Shown here: in pieces, positions 27,491-34,115 of the stretch
Layout: each line of letters begins with the position of its first letter
Position numbering within the stretch: the first letter of the stretch is position 1
NCBI GenBank assembly: GCA_963718295.1
Contig: CAVQYV010000003.1
Span: 1 to 64,000, forward strand
Reading direction: 5' to 3'
DNA: 64,000 nt
From: CAVQYV01 sp963718295 [NCBI: uncultured Methylomirabilota bacterium]
Lineage (GTDB): Bacteria; Methylomirabilota; Methylomirabilia; CAVQYV01
Translations under genes and position numbers: made by a program
Notes under the pieces: generated by a model
The model's input: the letters and a program-made list of their open reading frames with translations, nothing else
Database searches by the model: none
Told to the model about the DNA's origin: nothing

Positions 27491-29258
27491 ATGTATCTGC
27501 GACGCCACGACAAGAAGGTGGATGGGGAACACTATGGCTACTGGTCCTTGGTGGAGTCGGTCCGGACAGCTCGAGGGCCTCGTCAGAGGATCGTAGCGAC
27601 CATCGGCAAGCTTCCCGGTCTGGATCAGGAAGAGCGGATCGGCTGGGAAGAGATCCGGCGGATCCTGGAAGGCAAGGCGGCGCAGCCGAACCTTTTCTCA
27701 CCCTATGCCGAGCCGCCCTTATGGGCTACGGTCGATATCAACAAGGTAAGGGTGGAGCGGCTGCGCCATTTCGGCGATGTTTACCTGGGTCTTCTGTTAT
27801 GGAACAAGCTCGGTTTTGCCGAGTTCTGCAGAGGGCATATGACCGAAGGCCGGGAGGAGATTCCTTGGTCCGCTATGGCCTCCATCCTGGTTCTGGCTCG
27901 TTTTTGTGCCCCTTCCTCCGAGTTGCAGATTGCAGAATCGTGGTACGATAAGACGGCTCTCGATGATCTTCTGGGCGTCCCGGGGGAGAAGATCAACGAG
28001 GACCGGCTCTATCGGGCCCTCGATGCCCTTTGGCCCCATAAAGATGAGTTATGCAGACATCTTCAAGCCCGTTATGGGCGAGCTCTTCGGCTCGACCTTC
28101 GACTTCCTCTTCTACGACATCACCTCCACCTATTTTGAGGGGACGCACCGGCAAGCCGCAGGAAGAGGGTACAGCCGGGAAATCGTCCCGATTGTCCCCA
28201 GGTGTGTATCGGCCTGGTGGCAACGAAGGAAGGATTGCCCATTGCCTTTGAGATCTTCGACGGCAACCGTCCCGATGTCACCACGACCCAGGAGATGGTG
28301 CAGGTGATGGAGGCCAAGTACGGCAAGGCGAACCGGGTGTGGGTGCATGGACCGGGGCATGGTGAGTGAAGACAACCTGGAATTCATGTGCGCTCAGGGG
28401 CCCGATACCTGGTGGGCACCCCCCGATCCCTCTTGAGGAAGTTCGAACAGCACCTTCTGGACCAAAGCTGGGAGGAGGTGCAGCCGGGGGTTGAGGTCAA
28501 GCTGTGCCCTTCCCCCGAAGGGACGGAGGAGGTGTTTGTTCTGTGCCGATCCCGGGGACGGAAGGAGAAGGAGCATGCCATCCTCGACCGCTTTGTAAAG
28601 AGGCTGGGAGAGAAACTGGCGAAACTGGCCGAGCGAGGCGAACAGGGCAAGATCAGAGATCAACAGAGGGTGGAGCGGCAGATCGGACGGCTTCTGGAAC
28701 GGAACAGCCGAGCCGCCTCCCTCTTCACGGTCACCGTCACGAAAAAGGAGACTCGCCTTTCTATCGACATTCAAAGAAACGAAGAACGATATGAATGGGC
28801 CGTGGAAACCGGCGGCAGCTACCTTTTGCGTACCAACTGGAGGGAGACCGATCCGAAAGTCCTGTGGAGCACCTACATTCAGCTTACGGAAGTGGAAGAC
28901 GCCTTCCGCACGATCAAACATGATCTGGGAATGAGGCCGATCTTCCATCAGAAGCAGGCCAGGACCCAGGCTCATATCCTGGTATGCTTTCTTTCCCTCG
29001 TATTGTGGCGGAGCCTGCAGCAGTGGATGAAGGCATCAGGCCTGGGTACGGCTCCGAGAAAACTCCTGGAAGAGATGAGGGAACTGAAATCCCTCGATGT
29101 CCTCCTGCCTGCAAGGGATAAAACCATCAGGCTGAGGGTAGTGGCAAGTGCCCCACAGGCCCTCAAGGTGCTGCTTCAAAGGATGAAGATCCTGCTTCCC
29201 AATCAGGCCAAGAATCATCGAAAATGTAGTGCAGAAAAATGCCCCATTTCCATCGTAA
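27491..29258 (+). CDS. IS1634-family transposase, broken by about four indels
   Basis: The protein starts MYLRRHDKKVDGEHYGYW and shows the DDE catalytic regions. The first Asp is in FLFYDITSTYFEG, the second in a VMDRGM-type block readable near 28345, and the Glu in YIQLTEVEDAFRTIK. Frame changes are needed near 28070, 28180, 28345 and 29213. With the last correction the protein ends IIENVVQKNAPFPS at 29256-29258, just inside the right repeat, which is where an IS gene should end; the uncorrected frame runs out of the element. Conserved segments on both sides of each shift suggest sequencing errors, but decay of a transposase cannot be excluded. Confidence 0.75.
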
Positions 29259-29289
29259 CTATTCTAAATTTACTCGTTTTGAAATTTAT

Positions 29290-29308
29290 AACTGCGGAAG
29301 ATGGGCTA
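29290..29308 (-). repeat. Right terminal inverted repeat of the IS1634-type element
   Basis: AACTGCGGAAGATGGGCTA, exact inverse complement of 27335-27353. Confidence 0.85.
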
Positions 29309-29357
29309 GAGATGTCTGCCTCCAAGAAGCTGCACGCCGACAAGGAGCGGAGCCAGG

Positions 29358-29432
29358 GACACATCCCATTCCACTCGGAGCCTCGCGCGGAATCCGAGAT
29401 GAGATTTGAATTCGAATTCAATGGGGTGTGTT
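29358..29432. repeat. Palindromic dispersed repeat, copy 3
   Basis: GACACATCCCATT (29358-29370) and AATGGGGTGTGTT (29420-29432) are near-perfect inverted arms around a GC-rich centre. The orientation is opposite to copies 1 and 2. It lies in the 379-base gap between the IS end and the transglycosylase gene, which otherwise holds no gene. Confidence 0.55.
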
Positions 29433-29687
29433 TCCTTATACTCAAGAGTTGCCAGCCATTGATGGCTTGCTTATTGCACAACCCCGGCACTGTCCACAAG
29501 TCACTGGCGAGAAGGCTTCATGCGATCTGCTGAGCGATCCGAACGTGGATTGCCCTGGTGATTGCCGCCTCCAAACGGATTTGAAGCTTACAGAAATGGG
29601 TAGGCGTGTACCCAGGGGCAGACAATGCATCGCACGCCCCTGCGAACGGGAGCTGCGTAAAGACCAATGGAAGGGGGAACAACCTTC

Positions 29688-30815
29688 ATGAGGCCTAAGC
29701 ACTTGATTTTGGCAATGCTTCTATTGGTGGTCGGGTTCCATTCTACTGCGTGGGCGAGAGATCCAATTATGTATGGTCCTCTTGGGAAGTTGAAAAGAAT
29801 AAGGACGGAGGCTGTACGTCCAGCGGATGAGATAGTCATCTATAGCCAAACGATCAGCGATGCCCCTGGGATGGGGGAATGGCGATCATACAACCAGGAC
29901 TTCGGATGGACCCATACCTTTGATGTTGCCTATTCTTACGTCCAGTGGAGTGACCTGAATATCACGGCCTTGGATGTAGATTATGATGAGGGTCAGAGGG
30001 ACCTCATATATGCGGACGGGCAATATCTTGGCCCGCTGCAGGGTGGAGATAGCGGATGGTGGCCAACAAGTTTCGCCGTGCCCATATCCACCCTCCTTCC
30101 CGACGGAAAGCTGGCTATTTGGGTGGACGTCGACTCTACCCATGATTACGAAAAATGGATGGTCACGATAGGATCATCGACGCTCCGGGTCGCATACGTT
30201 CTGAAGCCTGATCGAGAGGAGGCCTTCCGACGATTGGACGACAAATGGAATACGCTGAGCCAGCGGGAAAAGGCGTCCAAGGTGAGGAACCAAGCCGTCT
30301 TTAACGGTTTGACCGCGAGGTATGCCACAATGACCGCCAGGCAAGTGGAGTCTGCGATCGAGAAAGTGAAAGCCTCAAATCCAGCCTATGCCAAGATAGA
30401 AACGAGATTGGTCAAAGCCCTCATTTATGTCGAATCCGCCAACAATTTCCTGGCCCTGAGCGACCAAGGGGCTTTAGGACTTGGACAGAAGTTGACAGGA
30501 GCAGTAAACGCAAAAAAGGCTTTTGCCAACCTTCAGCGAACCCTAGACCTGGCCGCCTATAAATATGGAAGTCTTGCCCTCGATAGCAGAACATTGCCGG
30601 AGCAAAGTATCGATTTGGCACTTGCCTACCTTAACTGGCTTGCCAATCTTCCCATTGTCTCCAATGACATCGACAGGATGCTGGCCGCCTACAATTGTGG
30701 CCCGGGATGCTTGCGGCGACTCCTGCAGAGTGAAGGGTCCGGATGGATGAGAAAGCTCCCCGACGAAACCAAGGACTATATCCCGAAAATCAAAGAGAAA
30801 GCAGGTACAAAATAG
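29688..30815 (+). CDS. Exported lytic-transglycosylase-like (SLT-domain) protein
   Basis: From the ATG at 29688 (GGAAGGGGG upstream) the protein starts RPKHLILAMLLLVVGFH, a signal peptide. The C-terminal half carries the soluble-lytic-transglycosylase motifs: the catalytic glutamate in ALIYVESANNFL, the GALGLGQ block (family GLMQ/GLWQ region) and MLAAYNCGPG. The N-terminal 170 residues have no recognised domain and look beta-rich. The enzyme would cleave peptidoglycan glycan strands. A propeller protein gene follows after 11 bases, so the two are probably co-expressed. The loss of the usual methionine in the GLMQ motif is minor. Confidence 0.75.
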   Translation: MRPKHLILAMLLLVVGFHSTAWARDPIMYGPLGKLKRIRTEAVRPADEIVIYSQTISDAPGMGEWRSYNQDFGWTHTFDVAYSYVQWSDLNITALDVDYDEGQRDLIYADGQYLGPLQGGDSGWWPTSFAVPISTLLPDGKLAIWVDVDSTHDYEKWMVTIGSSTLRVAYVLKPDREEAFRRLDDKWNTLSQREKASKVRNQAVFNGLTARYATMTARQVESAIEKVKASNPAYAKIETRLVKALIYVESANNFLALSDQGALGLGQKLTGAVNAKKAFANLQRTLDLAAYKYGSLALDSRTLPEQSIDLALAYLNWLANLPIVSNDIDRMLAAYNCGPGCLRRLLQSEGSGWMRKLPDETKDYIPKIKEKAGTK

Positions 30816-30826
30816 GGAGGGGATCC

Positions 30827-31738
30827 ATGACCGCCAGAAACGTATTCGTCTTTCTGCTACTACTTGCCACAAGCCCCATCGTTATGGCACAAGGTCTTGA
30901 AGTGAGGGGAGTCCACAATATCTTCGGTGATGACCTCGGTGCCCGGCAGACAATGTTTTACGAAATCATGGGAAGTATGGGTGGCTTCTTTCAGCATCCC
31001 GCCTTATCACCTGACGGAAAGATGGTTGCGTTTGACTTCACTGTTTATGACACCCCATTTGCAATATGGATCGTCAATTCCAATGGAACGGGACTCAAGA
31101 AAGTTTCCACTGCTGATGATGCAGACCCGTCCTGGTCGCCAGACAGCCGTGGAATCGCCTTCGTTCGATACAACGATCTCAAGGACAGACCTGAAATCTG
31201 GCTTATGAATTCCGACGGTTCCAGCGAAGCTTTCCTCATTGACGGCTTTGCACCCTCCTGGGCAGCCCACGGGAAAATAGCCTTCATCAGGAAAGATGCG
31301 TCCGGAAACAATGACGTATGGACGATTAATGCCGACAAGACGGGGCCGATTAAAGTCACCAATACCCTTGAAAATGAGATCGATGTCTCTTGGTCTCCGG
31401 ACGGGACTAAGATGGCCTTCTCACGCAGCAGCGCCAACGGGTTCGATATCTGGATGATGAACTCCGACGGAAGAGATCAAAGACAATTGACAAAGGGAGG
31501 AGGGGTTGATCCTTCCTGGTCACCCGATGGGAAATGGATCGCCTTTGCCTCCGATAGATGGGGAAAACGAAACGACATCTGGGCAGTTAGAGCAGAGGAT
31601 GGTAGAGAAACCCATTTGGCCACCAAAGCATTGTCTGCCAGTTCTCCTTGCTGGGCACCTGACGGAAAGGGAATCCTCTTTTCAGCGGCCTACATACATG
31701 GTCAGGATGCCGATCTTTACTTTATGAGTCTGTATTGA
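30827..31738 (+). CDS. Secreted TolB-like beta-propeller (PD40 repeats)
   Basis: A 303-residue exported protein (signal TARNVFVFLLLLATSPIVMA) made of WD40-like PD40 repeats. The pattern PSWSPDSRGIAFV, VSWSPDGTKMAFS, PSWSPDGKWIAFAS, PCWAPDGKGILFS repeats at regular steps, each followed by a DIWxMNxDG strand. This matches the TolB C-terminal propeller without the TolB N-terminal domain. It probably binds protein or glycan partners in the periplasm. The start at 30827 has GGGAGGGG upstream. It pairs with the transglycosylase gene just before it. Confidence 0.8.
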   Translation: MTARNVFVFLLLLATSPIVMAQGLEVRGVHNIFGDDLGARQTMFYEIMGSMGGFFQHPALSPDGKMVAFDFTVYDTPFAIWIVNSNGTGLKKVSTADDADPSWSPDSRGIAFVRYNDLKDRPEIWLMNSDGSSEAFLIDGFAPSWAAHGKIAFIRKDASGNNDVWTINADKTGPIKVTNTLENEIDVSWSPDGTKMAFSRSSANGFDIWMMNSDGRDQRQLTKGGGVDPSWSPDGKWIAFASDRWGKRNDIWAVRAEDGRETHLATKALSASSPCWAPDGKGILFSAAYIHGQDADLYFMSLY

Positions 31739-31899
31739 GAGGAGATTCGGAAGCCGCGTGATTTGGCGTGGTCCCCAACATCCCTGACCCCTCCTCCTCA
31801 CCCTGGATCCTTGATTGGGGACACCAGTAATCACCGCCAGGGGCGGGGCGTAGGATTTTCATGAATCAACTCAGAAACCACATCTCTCTCGTCTAACTC

Positions 31900-31933
31900 A
31901 AAGGCAGGGTCATTCAACCCCGCCTTTCTTTTT
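31900..31933 (+). terminator. Rho-independent-type terminator
   Basis: Arms AAAGGCAGGGT and ACCCCGCCTTT around a CATTCA loop, followed by CTTTTT. It would end the transglycosylase/propeller transcript. 31739-31899 holds no other feature. Confidence 0.7.
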
Positions 31934-31998
31934 AGCCCGAGATAATTTCACGGTGTCAAGCGATGCCGACGGGGAATTCCCGTTCGAATCCCTTCAGT

Positions 31999-32098
31999 AA
32001 GTTGTTTTAGAATCAACGTCCCCCTTTTCGCCCTTTTCGCCTTTTCGCCGGTAAGCTGTTTTAGAAGCCCCCATCACTCCCTGGGGTGTCCCCCAGGT
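31999..32098. repeat. Dispersed repeat family 2, copy 1
   Basis: This contains AAGTTGTTTTAGAATCAACG, an imperfect palindrome, then C-runs, a partial second copy (AAGCTGTTTTAGAAGC near 32053) and CCTGGGGTGTCCCCCAGG. The same order of blocks recurs at 60607-60660. It sits at the left edge of the cassette-like array. Confidence 0.5.
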
Positions 32099-32115
32099 TT
32101 TCCAAGGACCTTGCC

Positions 32116-32166
32116 GCGTAACGCCACCGGCCCCTTTCCACCGTTCACTCAAGCGCCTTGTTGGCC
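32116..32166 (-). repeat. attC-like site 3, end of the Phd/VapC cassette
   Basis: On the minus strand GGCCAACAAGGCGCTTGAGTG (R''-like core GGCCAAC at 32160-32166) is followed by GTTACGC (R'-like, 32116-32122). The core GGCCAAC complements the TTGGCC with which this cassette begins at 32878-32883, the relation expected of a single integron cassette. The vapC stop codon lies inside the site, as is common in cassettes. The internal stem is weak. Confidence 0.4.
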
Positions 32167-32577
32167 AAGCAATTCCGTCCGAAGACCTGAATTTACAGCT
32201 GCCTCTAATTGCCTTCTGTCTGAGGTAACAAATAGATCTGCCTTCCACTCCAGAGCACAAGCAACATGTAAGGCGTCCATAGCGCGTAATAAAGTTGTTT
32301 CCAGAAGTTTGACAGAAAGTGAAATAACTGCTGGAGTGAGTTGGAGGACGATTGCATCACGGACGTCCTCTAACAATTGTTTTTTGGCTTCTCGGTAATC
32401 TCTGCCAGTAAAGCAGCCTTCACGTAATCGCCGATTCAGACCGGAGATGAGTTCGGGTACCAAGATAACGCAGATAGCTAGCTCTGAAGCGGTTTGAAGT
32501 AAATCATCGAGTCTGTCGCTGCCGATTTCTTGGATGTATCTTTTGGCAAACGAGGAAGAATCAACTGACAGCCTCAT
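32149..32577 (-). CDS. vapC: VapC-type PIN-domain RNase toxin
   Basis: A 142-residue PIN-domain protein. The first metal-binding Asp is in MRLSVDSSSFAKRY, a conserved Glu follows in VPELISGLN, and the later acidic pair is in AMDALHVACAL and FVTSDRRQLEAA. This fits a metal-dependent endoribonuclease toxin. Its start overlaps the stop of the antitoxin gene (ATGA). It lies inside an attC-bounded cassette with its own promoter. Contrast the decayed Phd/VapC remnant at 17564-17812. Confidence 0.85.
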   Translation of the reverse strand: MRLSVDSSSFAKRYIQEIGSDRLDDLLQTASELAICVILVPELISGLNRRLREGCFTGRDYREAKKQLLEDVRDAIVLQLTPAVISLSVKLLETTLLRAMDALHVACALEWKADLFVTSDRRQLEAAVNSGLRTELLGQQGA

Positions 32578-32807
32578 TGGCCGCCCTCACGTTCTTCCAA
32601 AATAGCAGAAGATAGGTCAATTCCTTGAATTTGCAGTCGGATTCTTGATTTCTTCCATGAGGGTGTCCTTCGAACTTCATCGGAAAATGGAATTACTTCC
32701 GCTACGGGTTTTCCACGACGCAAAACAACAAGGGTCTCTCCATGTTCCACTTCGGTGATGAAATCTGAAGCTTTTTTACGAAAATCAGTAAACGATATGG
32801 TTTTCAT
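32574..32807 (-). CDS. Phd/YefM-type antitoxin
   Basis: A 77-residue antitoxin. The N-terminal DNA-binding fold is MKTISFTDFRKKASDFITEV followed by LVVLRRGKPVAEVIPF, and the C-terminal tail would block the PIN toxin. AAGGAGG lies eight bases before the ATG. It overlaps vapC by four bases. Such antitoxins usually repress their own promoter, which here is the near-consensus promoter at 32835-32863. Confidence 0.85.
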   Translation of the reverse strand: MKTISFTDFRKKASDFITEVEHGETLVVLRRGKPVAEVIPFSDEVRRTPSWKKSRIRLQIQGIDLSSAILEEREGGQ

Positions 32808-32834
32808 CTCAGTGCCTCCTTATATGCACAGATA

Positions 32835-32863
32835 AGTGTACATACATGAAAGGCCTTTGTCAA
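32835..32863 (-). promoter_or_regulatory. Cassette-borne promoter for phd-vapC
   Basis: On the minus strand TTGACA (32858-32863), a 17-base spacer and TACACT (32835-32840). Transcription starts near 32828, about 20 bases before the antitoxin ATG. A promoter inside a cassette is typical of integron-borne toxin-antitoxin modules. Confidence 0.65.
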
Positions 32864-32880
32864 GTTCTCCAATTTATGGC

Positions 32881-33056
32881 CAATGCCGAATTGAGCGGCA
32901 ACCGCAGACGGCGCGGTGAGGAGCGAACGCTTTCGTTCGCGGAATCGCGCCAGCCAGGCGGCAGCCCCTCCTCGCAGGGGGTGCCGCTCGAACCACTTGT
33001 TCGCGCCCCGGGCGGCGCGAACAAGTCATGAGAGTCGATCAATTCGGCATTCGCGC
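32881..33056 (-). repeat. attC-like site 1 with an adjoining inverted mini-site
   Basis: 32881-33002 repeats the sequence of 33836-33960. On the minus strand it runs AACAAG, then GAGCGGCA, a GC-rich variable middle, the complementary TGCCGCTC, then AATTCGGCATTG. The two 8-base blocks pair perfectly, so the strand folds into a long hairpin as attC does. Next to it, 33015-33056 is a 42-bp inverted mini-version with perfect GCGCGAA/TTCGCGC ends. 33057-33135 holds nothing else. Confidence 0.5.
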
Positions 33057-33135
33057 TTCTTCTTAGCGGCGCGAATGTGTGCGTCGCCCTTCGCGCGCAT
33101 ATCGTGCGATAGGGTAGACGCAATGGTTGTGCATC

Positions 33136-33819
33136 TCATTCGTGCTGGATTTCTTCCCATAGCGCCTTGTTGAAGGGGGCGTGGCGTGAGGGGCAGTTCT
33201 CTTTGTGGCAGACCTCACAACTGCGAAAATCTGTCTCCGTGGGAAACAAGATGCCCGACGTCGTCTTGTTGGGGATCATGAGGGATGACTCGGTTAGTCG
33301 GATGCCAAGTTTCTCCTCAACCCCGTCGAGTAGGCAGAACAGGCTTTTCTGCTGTTCAATAGGCCAAACCGAAGCGTCACCCGACCCGGGGCGCATGGTT
33401 GCCGTCTTGCCAAGACGGAACGTCTGGTGCAAGTGCTCGCTCAGGAACTTGTTGGCCACGCCAAGCAGACGAGTCTTGATCAAATCCCACCAAAACTCCT
33501 GCAGCATATCACCCTTGCACGGGAAGCCATGATCCAGTTCATGTCCACAAGTGGCGATAAGCGGAAAAACCCGTTCGACGGGTTCCAGATTGTGGGCAAG
33601 CGTCCGGCTTGTAAACCAGACATCGCCAATCTGGGTCCTGTCGCCGTCTCGCGCCGTAATGAAAGCGGCGGCGTAGGCGGCCTTCGGGCTGCCGATGCTC
33701 TGCGCCAATTCAATCAGCGAGAGCAGGTCCGCTGCGTCGCTTGACCCGACTTCAACATGGGCTTGAGCCATGATCTGGTCAGCATCCAGGGAAAACGGGA
33801 TCTTGGTGAGGGTCCTCAT
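33136..33819 (-). CDS. Methionine-synthase-activation-domain-like protein (corrinoid reactivation type)
   Basis: From the ATG at 33819 (AAGGAGATGTA just upstream) this is a 227-residue protein. The block TMRPGSGDASVWPIEQQKSL, then GIRLTESSLMIPNKTTSGILF, matches the activation domain of cobalamin-dependent MetH (PF02965-type), where the pattern RxSPGYG...P.....LF and SxxMxPxxSVSG binds SAM. A C-terminal cysteine cluster (SCEVCHKENC) is typical of the stand-alone anaerobic versions near corrinoid methyltransferases. It probably helps reactivate a corrinoid protein. It lies alone between two attC-like repeats, which is unexpected for such a gene. Confidence 0.75.
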   Translation of the reverse strand: MRTLTKIPFSLDADQIMAQAHVEVGSSDAADLLSLIELAQSIGSPKAAYAAAFITARDGDRTQIGDVWFTSRTLAHNLEPVERVFPLIATCGHELDHGFPCKGDMLQEFWWDLIKTRLLGVANKFLSEHLHQTFRLGKTATMRPGSGDASVWPIEQQKSLFCLLDGVEEKLGIRLTESSLMIPNKTTSGILFPTETDFRSCEVCHKENCPSRHAPFNKALWEEIQHE

Positions 33820-33835
33820 TACATCTCCTTGGACA

Positions 33836-33960
33836 CAATGCCGAATTGAGGGGCAACCGCAGACGGCGCGTAGGAAGCAGACCTCCCGGTCCACGACCCG
33901 TCTAAGCGCCGGCTAGGCGGCAGCCCCGTAGTGTAGGGGGTGCCGCTCGAATGGCTTGTT
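33836..33960 (-). repeat. attC-like site 2
   Basis: A 125-bp imperfect copy of 32881-33002 in the same orientation. On the minus strand it begins GCTCAACAAG (GCTCAAC fits the RYYYAAC core) and ends AATTCGGCATTGTGTCC, after which the next gene's Shine-Dalgarno and ATG follow within 20 bases. Internal pairing of the GAGCGGCA type is preserved (one G/C variant). Confidence 0.5.
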
Positions 33961-33991
33961 GAGCAAATCACGGGAAATCAGGGAAATCAGG

Positions 33992-34063
33992 GACACATCC
34001 ATTTTTCCCGAACCCTCGCGGGAGACCGAAGATGAGGATCGAATGCGAATCAAGAGATGGTCC
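33992..34063. repeat. Palindromic dispersed repeat, copy 4
   Basis: It starts GACACATCC and shares the centre with copy 3 (ACCCTCGCG, then GATCGAATGCGAATC), same orientation as copy 3. The right arm is partial (ATGGTCCC). It lies beside attC-like site 2. Confidence 0.5.
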
Positions 34064-34115
34064 CCCGGCCCGCCCGCCCCTTCCGAGCGGGGAACGGATC
34101 GCCCTAAATCGGCTC

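Larger units (their letters stand above)
27335..29308 (+). mobile_element. IS1634-type insertion sequence, complete ends
   Basis: The element is about 1974 bp and is bounded by perfect 19-bp terminal inverted repeats. It carries one transposase gene (27491-29258) whose DDE motifs match the IS1634 group of the IS4 superfamily. A clear target-site duplication could not be defined. Internal copies of GTAGTGCAGAAAA occur near both ends (about 27436 and 29227). Confidence 0.8.

Noticed and set aside
31940-31990. tRNA-like T-arm (GTTCGAATCCC)
   Set aside because: No matching stem on the other side and no anticodon arm; just a palindromic stretch.
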